NCBI GenBank assembly: GCA_963971535.1
Contig: OZ020593.1
Location: forward strand, 21,415,721-21,479,720
Source of the DNA: Notolepis coatsorum
Lineage: Eukaryota > Chordata > Actinopteri > Aulopiformes > Paralepididae
Direction of reading: 5' to 3'
Length of the DNA: 64,000 nucleotides
Position 1 is the first letter of the stretch, and each line of letters opens with the position of its first letter. Shown in pieces: positions 35,431 through 47,684 of this stretch. The translations under genes and the position numbers were made by a program. Under the pieces are notes generated by a model. The model made no database searches. It worked only from the letters and a program-made list of their open reading frames with translations, and was not told the DNA's origin.

Positions 35431-36537
35431 ACTTCAATGGGTTTTCAGTCTTTAATCACATAACAAATGTCCTTGTTTAAACATTGTTTAATAATGCAAC
35501 AACTGACAGATTTCATGACTGGTGAAACCCGACTTTTAACAATTAAAATGACCTAATAATGAATACATCAATCAATCAATGTGTGTGAGCCAGAAACAAG
35601 ATAATTGAAACGGACGTCATCAAGATGTCAAATTTGGAGCTGCTCTAAAGAGAATCTATCTGGAATAATAATACATGTAACTGACCAATCTCATACCATG
35701 CCCTCTTTCCTCGATTCTCCAATCACAACTGCCGCTTGGAGGATCAAGAAAAGAGGGCAGGTTTGAGATAAGTCTAAGGAGATTTCCTGGTTCAAAACTG
35801 ATTTGATTTTGATTTGAAATCTTTATTTCGAACATGCAATGAATACAAACAAACAATAACAAAAGCAAAACACAACTCAATCTACATGTTCGAAAAGGAG
35901 TAGGAAATAGTATACACTTATTTAATCCTACCGCTTTTCCACTACTCAAATGAGTGTACTATTTTAAAACATAAAAAAAAAATATATATATAATGCAAAA
36001 CTAAAACAAAAACTATATATGTAAAACATGATGACGCTACTATTGAATGAAGTTGATTTTGGTAAAGATGTTTATTAAATGCAAATATATAAGTGTATAT
36101 TATGTATCTACAAAAAGTATCCTATTCATTGTCTATGGAGCAGTTCCAGATTTCACATCTAGATGGCATCACAAGTTGATTGAGTGTTGATTCTTTGGTG
36201 TCTACCATACAGGAGATTTGGTCACGTTCACACTCACAGAAACGGACTGAACGTGTCCACAGCAGAGACATGTTGATACTTAAATTATATTCCTCTTTAA
36301 CACATTCTACTAGTAAACATAAAAAGGTAGTATCAGCCATTTCAGAGAGAAGTCTTGGAAACAATAAAAAGGTGCTGCTATTTATTTACAAAAAGGGCAG
36401 CGTAACACTTTCAGATCCCCCCTGTAATAATAGTGTGTGCCTTTATTAACACGCTGCTATCCCCAAACCCATCCATAGAGTTTATTCAAGGGACAAGTGG
36501 ACACATTGAATTTAGTCATGGGAGAAATGCATCTACC
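35431..36537. other. Intergenic, MED22 to C9orf78
   Basis: No gene. A short element at about 35690-35770 has inverted CTTGATCCTCCAATCACA-like ends, related to the MITEs at 36538-37137 and 38588-38672. Confidence 0.6.
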
Positions 36538-36742
36538 TCAAACCCCACCCTATGTTCTTGATCCTCCAATCACAGCCGTCTCCTACACAGAGCCGTCTCT
36601 ATGCCTGTACACCACAGCCTGCTAAACACCTCTGTCCAAGAGAGCAGAAATGTGTACCAAATCTGGACATCGCAACGAAATAGTTTGTAAGAAAATGCGG
36701 CTATAATGTTGAATTGGGTGTATATACAGAGTATCACTAATA

Positions 36743-36797
36743 GTAGCCCCTTTCGGGACTGTAAATCGGCGTGATTTACAGTCCCGAAAGGGGCTAC
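36743..36797. repeat. Perfect 25-bp inverted repeat with 5-nt loop
   Basis: 36743-36767 is the exact reverse complement of 36773-36797 (GTAGCCCCTTTCGGGACTGT core), with a 5-base spacer GGCGT. There is no T-tract as in bacterial terminators; it lies within the MITE at 36538-37137. Confidence 0.9.
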
Positions 36798-37008
36798 ACT
36801 AATACCCACAAATTAAGCTTGTTTGAACTTTTATGAGTTATGCAGTGATGTAGTTATCAGAGTAAACAGACGATAGTTCTGTCTTTTCTGCGCAAGGAAA
36901 CCATACTTTTATATGGCCGCGTTCATCGTCGTTTCCAAGGGACACGGTGAAATTAAATGATCTAACTTTTTCCAGCTCATATTCATAAAAGAGGGGGGAA
37001 CAATCATA

Positions 37009-37014
37009 TTTATT
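37009..37014 (-). terminator. C9orf78 poly(A) signal AATAAA
   Basis: AATAAA on the minus strand, about 175 nt after the stop codon at 37191-37193. It is the first canonical signal seen downstream. Confidence 0.65.
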
Positions 37015-37190
37015 CAATATGTTAAGGGGAAATAATACGAGGTAGCACCTGTTAGTTTACTTCCTGTTTGGGCAGAGATCTGCGACAGTGGAACTGTTGT
37101 GATTGGAGGAGCAAGAAAAGAGGGCGGGGTTTGAGATGGGTCCATTCGGAACAAGGTGGATTTATATCCAATATCATGTCATCCACGTGC

Positions 37191-40100
37191 TCAGTACCGG
37201 CGGTTCATCTTCTTGAACTTCTCATAGTGGTAGTCATCTGTGGCCTTCTCATTGTTAGGACGTTTGCGAAAGTTAGTTGGTGTTGTTACTGTGTAATAGA
37301 AAAAAAAAAAGGTAAGATTGATGAAGAAATACTGAATATAGCATCATTAATTTGCATACAAAAAACAATGCCGATTTATTTTGCACATCATCATTTTCAC
37401 ACATATTATATACAATTTATTTTGAGGTACTGAGAGGAAATTTGTTTGAATGTGGCCACCAGTGATGTCATCGGGGACATTGACTCCTTGTGTTCCATGA
37501 AACGGTGTGGATGAAAAAATTGCAATACCTCGTCTTATAGGAGGGACTGCTACCATATAATTTCATTGAGCTGTGTTTTGGACAAGGTTTTGATCTGGTG
37601 AAAATGTGGCTTTAAAAGCGCTCACCAAGATAAATCAAAGAATTCTGTTTCTAGCCAGAAAAGCTACTTCGGTACACTACAGCTCTATTATTCACACACC
37701 AGCTGGAGCTCTAGTTCAGAGTCATTTGGATTATGCTGCCATCTGCTGGTCAACTGGATTATCACAACACCTCACAAACAAACTACAAAAGGCTCAAAAT
37801 GAATTGATGAGGGTTACAGTGCATCCATGTACACATCTTGACCCTGCACTTTATATATAATATATACTTTTTTTGTTAAGCCTAACCGGTTGACTGGGGA
37901 AATAAATAAACATTTATATTAACACATTCACGGCCAGGGGTCGCTGTTTACCTTCTGTATAGAACGCCAGTGCTGTAAGTCAATGGGGCGCTTTGTTCAC
38001 TTGCGAGTGCTTAAAATATATCTTATATCATAGCTATGGGTCTAATAACACCGTCGATTGTCAATGAGTTGCTTCCAGTCAACATGCACAAAACAGATTG
38101 TTTTTTCATCCGTACATTTCCGTTTTATACCGTTTTGAATACGAGTATAGTTTGTGATTCTTAGTAATCCCAGGAAAAGACGCGATAATAGTGTTTTAGT
38201 GAAATCCACTAAACACGTTGTCATTTTTCGCCTGATTATCTAATCATCCTGAAATCAACGCTAGATTATCGTTATTATCCTTCCTCATGCAGGAATGAAA
38301 TGGGCCCTGGAGCGCGGTGCTCGCTCCAGTGTTTTTATCCTCTGTGATTTTGAATGTATGCAATTATGCAACAGTGCGACAGTGTGGCTCGGTGCGTTCT
38401 CTTACTCTCTGGACCCGGTTTCTCCGTGTCTCCCACGCGGAGCGGCCTCGCCTTGGGCTCCTCCTTGTTGTGTCTGTTGTGGTGCCTCTGTGGAGCGTTC
38501 ACGTCCTCACGATAGACTGAGAGAAGAGATTCACACCGTTAACCCGTTCTTAAGACTTTTCAATTTCATCCCGTAAGTTTAACCTTGACCCACCTCAAAC
38601 CCGCCCTCTTTTTGTTCGTCTGAGGGGAAGTGACAGTTGTGATCGGAGGATCAAGAAAAGAGGGTTTGAGATAGGCCAATTAGTTCGAATCTTAGCACGT
38701 TGTAAAACTCACAGCGATTGTGCTGCACGTAGTTGACAGCAATGTTGGTGGGTACGAAGGACGTGCCCTGGTCCTTCTTCTTGTTTCTCTGCTCGGCCAG
38801 TAGCTTGGCTTTGGCTTCCTCTGTGAAGATGATATTCTTTATCTTTGCACTGAAAACAAATTTTAAAAAGCAGGTCGTCAGCGTCAGATCGGTCCTAATG
38901 TAAGATCAGGCATTGTATTAATTTATCCCACACAAGAAAACTGGTAGGTTAAAACAACATTTTAAGTCATATGATTAAAACAAACAACATCTTAGATTGA
39001 GATTTAAAAAAAATTGATTAAGCTGCAACTTCAGAAGGGCTTTTGACTTTTTATTATAAAATAATGTACAGAGCTAAAGCAAGGTTACTCCTGGACTGTG
39101 TGCAATGGTATTTTGTCAATACAGGAGAGCACATATGATTTGAGATGTTTGTACGTTTACTGTTCAAAAAGCTAAGAAAGGGATTCAAAGGAGGTGTATT
39201 TCTATTGTTGGGGTTAACTTGTGGAACAATGCTGATATGAATCCAAGAACAAGTCATTTGCTTTTGGTTTTCAAATAAATGGTTTGTATAGCCATTTTTG
39301 AGGATCAAAATGTGACTACTACTACTACTACTCAAAATTACTAGAAACTACTACTAGAAATTACTCAAATATAAGGTGATACATAAATATAAAACCTCAT
39401 TATTATCCTAATTATATTTAATCTATAACATAACTGTATTCAAATAGTGACAAAAAAAACTAAATGTGTATACGTTTTGTACATAAAACTATGAAACGTT
39501 TGTAACCTTTGCTAAATTATACACTGAATTAGGTTTTTTTTTTTTGTGTAAATGTGACTCGACGTGACCAAACCCGATTTGATCCGGTGAGAAACAAGTG
39601 CCAGAAAAGGAACAATTGTCTTGCTCTTCAGAAAATCGAAAAAAATCGAAATCTGTTTTTTTTTACATCTTTGAAATGTCAATAATGTGTTCTCTTATTT
39701 GCTCTTATTTGCAAACTTAAATACAACTTGTAAATGAGGTAATTATTGTTATATAGTTCGACAGTATTGTCTCTCAATACTGTGGAAAAACTACAGGTGA
39801 GGGGATTTACGTGTGGGTCTGTCAGCTTAACAGGTACTTAAGAGGTGTTGAAACACACACAGCCAAACGCTCTCCTTTCTTAGCAGGGAGAAGAACAATG
39901 TTTATACACTTTATCTTAATGTTATAAGTTATAGCAACGCAACAAACGCAGTGTCCTGTCCATATAAAAAAGATTAAAAAAAAACGCGAGTCCGCGCGGG
40001 TGTATTGTCATTAAATTAAACAACATTAAGACACATTTAGAATGTCACGAATTTGATGAGCGAACGAATTTAATTCGAGTGAATTTATTGCAACCTAATG

Positions 40101-43100
40101 GTATAAGAAGTAAATTCATTCAATAGGGAAACTCAAAGAAAATAACAAACAAGTTATTATTATTATAGGACGCGTTGGTTGTTGTTGTAGACGAACGCGC
40201 GCTGGCAATTCATTTGATGACAAGACAAACGTCTTTCTGGGTCTGCATCCCCTTAACAATTGTGTGTATTGAGCTGTACTGTATTATTGGAACTTGGCTT
40301 GAATCCGCAGCAATAAGCCAGATAAACAAAATTGTATTAACGCGCCTCGTTAAATCCTCCGCCGTTTCCTCTCTCTCAGTGCTCCACTGTCCGGCTGGCT
40401 GCTCTGCCTGTCTGTCTGGCTACTCTGATCCAATCACATTCAGCGTTTCTCCCCCCCACCCACAGTCTGCGAATCAGAGCAGAGTAGGGCGGGTTTTCAC
40501 GGAATGGAAAGTCTCTTTGCTTGTGAAGAGTGGCAGAAACCTTTCACTACCACACTACAGAAGGTGAACCCTTTCACTGCCACACTACAGAAGGTTAACT
40601 TGATTGATTGATTGAAAACTTTATTAACAGATTGCAGAATGGGTACAATACAGTACAGCTCAATACACACAATTGTTAAGGGGATGCAGACCAGAGAAAG
40701 ACTTTCATCTTGTTTACATCAGGATCCCCCATTTTCAATTCATCATAGAAAATAATGTTATGAATGCCCGAAAACATTTGTGATGTCACAGTATGATGTC
40801 ATAATCAAACATTCTAGAACATTTGTGTATCTATTCAACAATTATCTCACAGCTACAGAAGGTTAACCCTTTCACTGCCACACTACAGAAGGTTAACCTT
40901 TAAATCTAAACATCTAAATGCTTATTGATGTAGCCTTTCCTTCAGCCAATACCTTGACCCCCAACATTACATGGCTTATGTGAGGCTTCCAACAAACCTT
41001 TCACTACCACACTACAGACGGTTAACCCTTTCACTACCACACTACAGAAGGTTAACCTTTCCTTATAATACATTTACATTTAGTAATTTAGCTTTTAGAC
41101 TTACAAGGCAAATACTTCAACTGCCACAACAACTTGCCACAAGACAGTCATTGCCATAACAAAAGAGCCTGATGCAAGGTGTTAATGTTCCCAGAGAGAG
41201 GGGGGCCATGGAATACAATGCATTCTGGGTAGGGTTGTAGTTGATTAAATCACAGGTGTGAACCTCTCCACAAGTTCGAAGACCATTCATCTCTGAATGC
41301 GTTTACTGATATCTCCATGATTCATAGGATGTAGCTTGAAAAATATCCCACCAAAATGTTCAAGTGATGGCTTATTTTTAAGGTATGAATCTGTACTTTC
41401 ACAATATGTAAAAAAAAAAAAAAAAAAAAATGAAGATCCCTCAACATGACCCTGAAGTCCATACCTGGTCACAAATAATGTAATGTAAAAAGGGTAGGCA
41501 ATTATAAGCCTCGGCTTCAGCCTACACCTTTTCTGTAATTTTTTTTCTTTTTTTAAAATGTTCTACTACTATGCTTTTTTTTTTTCTTTTATCTTTTCCC
41601 CCCTCCATTTTCCTCCGATTTTTCTCCCATCCCAATGTTAGTCGTATGCCAATTCCCAGTCCCTTCCTGGTCGCTGCGCACTTACCCCCCACAGTCAGAT
41701 CATCTGGGAGAGTGGAGGCTACCACGTGCTTCCTCCGACACACGTCCAGCCAATCACCGCTTCTTTTCACCTGGCAGCGCGGATTCTCATTGAGAGGGCG
41801 TAGCGTGTGGGACGATCACACTATCCCCCTCAAGTCCTATCCGCGCTTAGCAGGCGCCCCGACCGAACTGTAGGAGTCGCTGTTTACAACGACCCGGACC
41901 CACCCCGCCAGCTTCTCCCACCCTCTAATACAGCCAATTGTATTAGTGTGGACGGCCAGCCAAGCTGGTGACAACCCCGGAGCTGTGAGCTGGACTCGAA
42001 CAGGCGAATCCAGCTCACAGCTCCGGGGTTGGTGACGAACGCAATCTCCGCTCGGCCACCTAACCGCCCTCTACTACTATGCTTTGTAAAAGAAGACCGA
42101 AATAAAAATCATTCATTCATACTCCTCTGGGCCACATACTCTACTCCCAGGTCCACCTCGGGGATCCCACTCAGCATCTGATTGGATAACATCTCCTCCG
42201 TCTTCTTGGCCGAGTTGACGCGTATGTTCTCCGGCAGCTCATACAGGAGGTCCTCTGCGTTTTTCACCTTCACCTTCTGCTCCTCTGCTTCCACCAAGCC
42301 CTTCTTCTTCTTCAGCTCTGTCTCAATGTACTTCATCCTGCAGGAGGAAGGTGATCCAGAGCGAGTTAGTTAGTTAGATTAGATTAAAATGTATTGTCAT
42401 TATACAGCACAAGTACAGTACAACGGAAAGAAGTTTGGCATCCAACCAGAGTGCAAATGTAACAGTAAAGTGCAATAATAATATACAATGTACAGGTGAT
42501 TAAACTGGGTACAAAATATACAAATTAGTACTACTGAGTAATAGTGCTAATCAGATAAGTTGTAGTATCAATATTTACAGTGATACAAGTATAAAGACAC
42601 TGTGGTAGTAAGTCATACTGGCCAGCAGCGTAACTAGTAAGAGTAGGTAAGGCCGTATGTACAGATATAGAATCTACAGACATGTAAAAAGGATTATACA
42701 GATGTGGATATATTATATATATATATACGGTAATAATAAGTAGTTAGTTAGAGAGAGAGAGTAAGGGTGGATTTAAACATGACGGTTGATTGCAGTCAAT
42801 AGCCTTGTTTCCATCCAAGTATCTTTATGCACACCTTGAAGTAGCGCATTCGAAAAGCTGGATGGAAAAGGCAGCATTCGATAAAACATCTGCAAACGTT
42901 TTTAAGCTTGAGGTGGTTTTTGGAATTGTCGATAGAGTTTATGTGCTAAAAATAGGTGATAGAAAAGCATATGTCAAATAAATAACAATGCAGAGGATAA
43001 AGTCTCACATAACTGATCAGCTGATCAGTTTCCATTGCATAAACACTCTTTAACTGGGTTTAAACTTTGATGCAGTAAACAGCAGTAAATTATCTCCACC

Positions 43101-44696
43101 ACAGCTTCCCCAGAACCGTCATGCGCTGCTGCCTGAGAGACCAGGAGCTATTATAACATGTAATTGAGGCAAATGTAAAATGTTCATTATAACGTTATAC
43201 TTTAGTCTGTTGGGAGCACCCATACTAACGACACGAGATATAATATATCTTGCCTACACCATATCTCATAGCGTAATACCTGTTCAACCTTGCACACCCT
43301 CACTCCTGACCCTCCAACCCCTGCATCACTTACATTTTCACTTCTGTACACACACTTATATTTTAGTATTAATATTTATTTAAATGTTCACTCTGTTTTG
43401 TCTCTAAGCTGTCTCCCTTTCGCTGTAATACCCCCACCATGTTGTCATTGTGAAAGTCCATGTACTGTGTTTGTCCATATACCATAATGTAATGTATGTA
43501 AAGCACTTTGAGATACTTTATGTAAGGCGCTATATAAAATAAATCTATTATTATTAATATGAACAGACACAAAGGAACCTCCCAATAGTAGTAAACGGCC
43601 GAGCTTTGTTTTTTCAATGGATGTTTTTTTTTCTTTTTCTGATACGTGAACCATACAGACAGGGATCAATAATAATAAACAGGTAAAATTCCCATCCCTT
43701 ATGTGAGCTTTCATTTTCTCAAGTATAAATGCCCCTCGACAATGAGCTTGTGAGTACAGAGAGGGAATAAAGCATACATACATATCTGCGTCCTCATCTC
43801 TTCGGTTTGTTTCAGCTGAGAAAGAGGTGCCCAAATTCAGGTCTGAAGTCTCTTCTTCTGTCCTGGATGTGGAAAAGAAACCATTCTCGTCAGTGTGTGT
43901 GGTGTATTATAATAACATTGATGCACAGATCATGGATACAATCGGTTAAGAAACACTAGATCAAAACCTTCAGAATTGTAACAACATGCACTTTGCTTAC
44001 ATGTCTCTACACCTCTCCTTAACCTTCTTCATGTCCACAACCCCTCCAGTCTTTAGTTTGAAAGGGTCACCCTGTCACAGAAAGGTGTAATAGTGATTTA
44101 GATAATCAAGGTATTATTGTTACCACACACATACACACGTCTTACACTGTTGGACACTGAGCAACTCCACTGTATCAGTAGGGGGCATGTGCCTTGATGA
44201 AGGGCACCTCAGTGGCTCAGTCATCTGACTATTTGCCCAAATGTTCGTGTTGAAATATAAATTAAACACTTACATCATTATTCGGATCCAGTGCCAGTTT
44301 ATCTCCAACCAACAAAGCGGCCACACTAAAAACAAAAATGTAAACAATCTCACACGTTGTATTCAAAACGACATGATACTGAAACACCATTTTGATTTAA
44401 GAAGAATTGGGAAAAGTCCTCTCCTACCTGACCCCAGTCTGCCTTTTCCGCAAACTCTGAAGTTCTTTCGCTTCATCCAATTTAGCTCTAAATGAAAGGG
44501 AAGCAATCGGATATATAAATCAGAGAAACTCTATAACGAGGGGCAAACAAAACAACCCGAGGGACAGCTAACGACGTTAGCCACACAATCCACGTTAATA
44601 ACAGTAACGTTACCTAACTTCAGCGGTTATCTCGTCGTCCTCTTCATCATTGGATGAACTTTTCCTTCGCCTCCTGAAGCTCTTACCGGACGGCAT
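37191..44696 (-). CDS. C9orf78: C9orf78 homologue (TLS1-type spliceosome-associated protein)
   Basis: Human C9orf78 is a mostly disordered nuclear protein that associates with the spliceosome (BRR2/PRPF8). Exons in transcript order: 44696-44614, 44487-44428, 44325-44274, 44071-44001, 43862-43782, 42337-42140, 38849-38713, 38516-38406 and 37288-37191 (TGA 37193-37191). All are GT-AG and phases are consistent, giving 296 residues against 289 in human. Readable landmarks: start MPSGKSFRRRRKSSSNDEED, LQSLRKRQTGVS, GTSFSAETNRRDEDADM, MKYIETELKKKKG, LYELPENIRVNSAKKTEEML, NQMLSGIPEVDLGVDAKIKN, TSFVPTNIAVNYVQHNR, and the conserved C-terminus DDYHYEKFKKMNRRY. The acidic patch after the arginine cluster is as in the family. 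Neighbouring USP20 is conserved in mammals. A palindromic minisatellite element begins 180 bp upstream of the start codon. Confidence 0.96.
37606..37860 (+). mobile_element. LINE ORF fragment
   Basis: The frame gives LKALTKINQRILFLARKATS and LVQSHLDYAAICWSTGLSQH, the conserved end of LINE reverse-transcriptase ORFs. It lies in C9orf78 intron 8 (opposite strand to the host) and has no intact upstream domain. Confidence 0.7.
38588..38672. mobile_element. Short MITE in C9orf78 intron 7
   Basis: An 85-bp element with ends CTCAAACCCGCCCTC and GAGGGTTTGAG and an internal inverse. Same family as 36538-37137. Confidence 0.6.
40526..41065. repeat. Interrupted TTAACCCTTTCACT minisatellite
   Basis: Copies of a roughly 33-bp unit (AACCCTTTCACTGCCACACT then ACAGAAGGTT) at about 40535-40600, 40855-40905 and 40990-41065. 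A minus-strand LINE tail (40601-40747) interrupts the array. Confidence 0.75.
40601..40747 (-). mobile_element. LINE 3' tail
   Basis: Starts TTGATTGATTGATTGAAAAC and ends CCCATTTTCAATTCATCAT, the standard tail in reverse orientation, in C9orf78 intron 6. Confidence 0.82.
41536..42072 (-). mobile_element. tRNA-derived SINE
   Basis: A minus-strand copy; the head near 42072 carries GGATTCGCCTGTTCGAGTCC (as read on the minus strand), close to the 898 and 50850 copies. It ends just before C9orf78 exon 6. Confidence 0.8.
42365..42735 (-). repeat. Dispersed repeat, inverse of 4540-4925
   Basis: Starts TTAGATTAGATTAAAATGTA and contains GGCATCCAACCAGAGTGCAA. It is the reverse complement of the repeat in the SURF1 intron. 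Confidence 0.6.
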
Positions 44697-44876
44697 TCCT
44701 CCTATTTGCTGATTGATACAAGAAATTTAACAATCTGGACTGTGAAACAGTTGCACATTTGCCAATAATGGTGTGTGTGTGGCGGACAGATAATACCGAC
44801 GTACATAAACCCGTCACTTCCGCAAACAATGAACCGACAACTTCCGCTCGTTCCAACAAAGGGCTCAATAGCATAA

Positions 44877-45486
44877 ATCTGCAGAGCCGCAAGCCCAACG
44901 TCTGGGCGGGGCTTCGGGGCTTGTTGTACTCTGTGTGATGCGGGGCTTCAGGGCTTGTTGCACTCTGTGTGAGGCGGGGCTTCGGGGCTTGTTGTACTCT
45001 GTGTGAGGCGGGGCTTCGGGGCTTGTACTCTGTGTGAGGCGGGGCTTCAGGGCTTGTACTCTGTGTGAGGCGGGGCTTCGGGGCTTGTACTCTGTGTGAG
45101 GCGGGACTTGTACTCTGTGTGAGGCGGGGCTTCAGGGCTTGTACTCTGTGTGAGGCGGGGCTTCGGGGCTTGTACTCTGTGTGACTGTGCGTGGGCGGGG
45201 CGTCGGGGCTTGTACTCTGTGTTGTTTCCTGTAAAACCCGGAAGTAGTCAGTTTGTGCTCGACAGCATTTTAATTTCTGTGTTCCGTGTTGCGGGTTAGG
45301 GTTAGGGTGGTTAGGGTTAGGGTTAGTTTTAAGGTTAGGGTTAAAAATAAACAGCACAAACTGACTATGTCCGGGTTTTACAGGAAACAACACAGAGTAC
45401 AAGCCCTGACGCCCCGCCCACGCACAGTCACACAGAGTACAAGCCCCGACACCCCGCCCAGACGTTGGGCTTGCGGCTCTGCAGAT
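44877..45486. mobile_element. Palindromic element with GC-rich minisatellite and telomere-like core
   Basis: Ends ATCTGCAGAGCCGCAAGCCC and its reverse complement. The left arm contains about ten copies of a 31-bp unit (GAGGCGGGGCTTCGGGGCTT) at 44905-45225. The inner inverted pair is at 45228-45267 and 45352-45391. The centre (45293-45344) has several TTAGGG repeats. It lies directly upstream of C9orf78. Long minus-strand open frames here reflect the repeat. Confidence 0.82.
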
Positions 45487-45809
45487 ATACCCTACTCGGT
45501 TGGCTGGCTGTAGTATTATGTGTCTGCTTGTCAAAATTATTCCACTAGTCACGTTTTATATGTTTCATAGCTTATACAGCATACTTTTTTTATTATCATT
45601 ATTTTTTTAAACAACCAAAATGTTTTGTGTAAACTTGCTAATTAACAGTTAATTGGCAGTTAATAAATCCCTGAAACGTTGTCAGAAGATGCAACATGTG
45701 CCATTTAATAAAGATTTTTATTTTAAAACAAAAGTGTTATTAATGAGCCAGTTTGTGTGATGTTCAGAATAGATAACGTTAGTTATTAACAGGTTGGCTG
45801 AGTCACAAT

Positions 45810-46100
45810 GTCCAACCCCCCCCCCACCCCCTCCTAATGTACAGTCTCCTCCCCATCATATTATGTACATATACTCTGTTAGGATCTATGGGTAACAATA
45901 CTGTATATTTGCATATCGTATATGTCACAAATGTAACAGTACTATATACCTGTATGTCATGTATGTCCCTATGCCATAAATGTCATGAATGAATGAATGA
46001 ATGAATGAAAACTTTATTTAACAGATTGCAGAATGGGTACAATATACAGTACGGCTCAATACACACAATTGTTAAGGGGATGCAGACCAGAGAAAGACAT
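45810..46100. mobile_element. Two LINE tails in head-to-head arrangement
   Basis: Plus-strand 3'UTR sequence to about 45985 meets a minus-strand tail (GAATGAATGAATGAATGAAA to GACCAGAGAAAG). Confidence 0.7.
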
Positions 46101-46104
46101 TGAA

Positions 46105-46735
46105 GTGGATTTCCAAGCTGTTTCGGTTCTGCTCTGCTTCAGAACCGGGTTGCCTTAGTACTCTGCGTTGTGATTAAATACCTTAAAGCTGGGATCACTT
46201 CTCTTCAAAACTGACTGAGCAGGCCGAAAGGCAGAAGGAATTAAGGAGGAAAGATAGTTTAACAGTTGTTTAATAAGAGAGAAAGAGTGTATACAAATTA
46301 CAATAAGAAGATGCTATGGTTGTTGATCACAAACACTATGCCGTAAGATGATACAACCAGCCTAATATTACAGTATAAAGAATGATAATTGATAAGTTGT
46401 TGCTGGTCTTTGTGTTGTCTTGGCTGACAAAACAAAGCAGTTGGTTTTCCCTCCAAAAAGTCCTTTTGTTCTCGTTCTGCCTTGGCCTCCTTGGGGTTGA
46501 TGGTGAGAGAGGTCTTGTCCTGTGTGGGTTTGGTTGTGGTTCCGAGTGTTCTTTGGTTGTTTTCCTGAGTTCCCTCTCCCCACATCACACACCCATCTTA
46601 TAGCCCAGGCCAGTGTCTCCGAGTTGATGACATCATCACATTCCTGCCCCAATCACAAACCGGCTAAGCTGGTATTTGAAAATAGGGGTTTGGCTTATAG
46701 GCCAAACCCTCTTCACAGTTACCCAGAGAATATCT
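46105..46735 (-). mobile_element. Possible solo LTR
   Basis: On the minus strand there is a TATA-like GGGCTATAAGATGG, then about 300 nt later ATTAAACA. No gene similarity. Ends are not fixed and no target-site duplication was found, so this is tentative. Confidence 0.35.
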
Positions 46736-46847
46736 AACCTATAATATCTAACCTATAATTTTACTTAAACACATTACTTGACTTGTTAATACTTTGATGA
46801 ACCTCAAAATATATTGATTACCTAAACACAGCTTTATTACTAAGTCT

Positions 46848-46985
46848 GTTTGACTTTCAGAACATATATCTAACAAATCTAATCATTCTGTTAGCTTAAT
46901 AGAATACATTTCATAAGTCTGTTTGACTTTCAGAACATATATCTAACAAATCTAATCATTCTGTTAGCTTAATAGAATACATTTT
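46848..46985. repeat. Direct tandem duplication of about 69 bp
   Basis: TAAGTCTGTTTGACTTTCAG...TAGAATACATTT occurs twice back to back with almost no difference. Confidence 0.9.
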
Positions 46986-47133
46986 CATATTGAACATTTA
47001 TTGAAAATAGCACAGACACATTAACTAATTGTAGACATTTTAGTATGACCAAACACTAATTATATTTTAACTTACTTATTCAAATTACTATTTTAACAAT
47101 ATACCAGGAAATAGTTAGTTTGGAGATCTTCTG

Positions 47134-47405
47134 GGTGTGTGTGTGTGTGTGTGTGTGAATGTGTGTGAGTGTGTGTGTGTGTGTCTCTGTGTGTGTCTCT
47201 GTGTGTGTGAGTGTGTGTGTGTGGATGTGTATTCGAAAATGTGTGTGTGTGAGTATGTGTGTGTGTGTCTGTCTGTGTCCCCAGGCCGTAAGCAGATAAC
47301 ACTTCATGGGCGCTTTGATCACTGTGTGTGTGTGTGTGGATGTGTATGTGAAAATGTGTGTGTGAGTGTATGTGTGTGTGTGAGTATGTGAGTGTCTGTG
47401 TGTGT
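47134..47405. repeat. GT-rich degenerate microsatellite
   Basis: Irregular (GT)n with interspersed GA/TC and a 45-bp non-repeat gap at 47280-47323. Open frames here are low complexity. Confidence 0.9.
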
Positions 47406-47471
47406 GACAGGATACTCCAGCTAGATAACATGTCTATGTGACCTTTTGTCTTTTGTTTTGATCTTTACAGA

Positions 47472-47587
47472 GCCCATTGTCCCAGGCCATAGCAGACGGC
47501 CCTTGGGTGCCTGTCGTAGCTAGAAATTTGACCACTCACTTCATGTGTGAATCGACCCGTGTGGCCTACAATGGCAATCACGTCTAA
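47472..47587 (+). other. Unassigned open stretch after a splice-acceptor-like site
   Basis: TTTTGATCTTTACAG is followed by an open frame of about 38 codons (SPLSQAIADGPWVPVVARNL... to TAA at 47585-47587). It matches nothing I recognise. It may be a remnant exon of a mobile element. Confidence 0.25.
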
Positions 47588-47684
47588 GTAAACATACACA
47601 CATTCATATTTCTTATTGTTTTGAGGCCTAAATATTTCCACACATTAGTTAATCATGAGTCTATGTTTGGGAATTTACTACAAC

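Larger units (their letters stand above)
36538..37137. mobile_element. MITE spanning the C9orf78 3' end region
   Basis: Left end CTCAAACCCCACCC...CTTGATCCTCCAATCACA and right end inverted (GTGATTGGAGGAGCAAGAAA...GGGGTTTGAG). It contains a 25-bp perfect hairpin (36743-36797) and the AATAAA used by C9orf78. Confidence 0.7.

Noticed and set aside
36743-36797. Rho-independent terminator
   Set aside because: The stem-loop lacks a T-run and lies in a vertebrate genome.
45293-45344. True telomere end
   Set aside because: Only a few imperfect TTAGGG copies, flanked by inverted arms and normal genes on both sides.
44683-45552. 289-codon minus-strand ORF rich in HTEYKPRSPAS repeats
   Set aside because: It overlaps C9orf78 exon 1 in another frame and follows the 31-bp minisatellite. 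Composition is explained by the DNA repeat.
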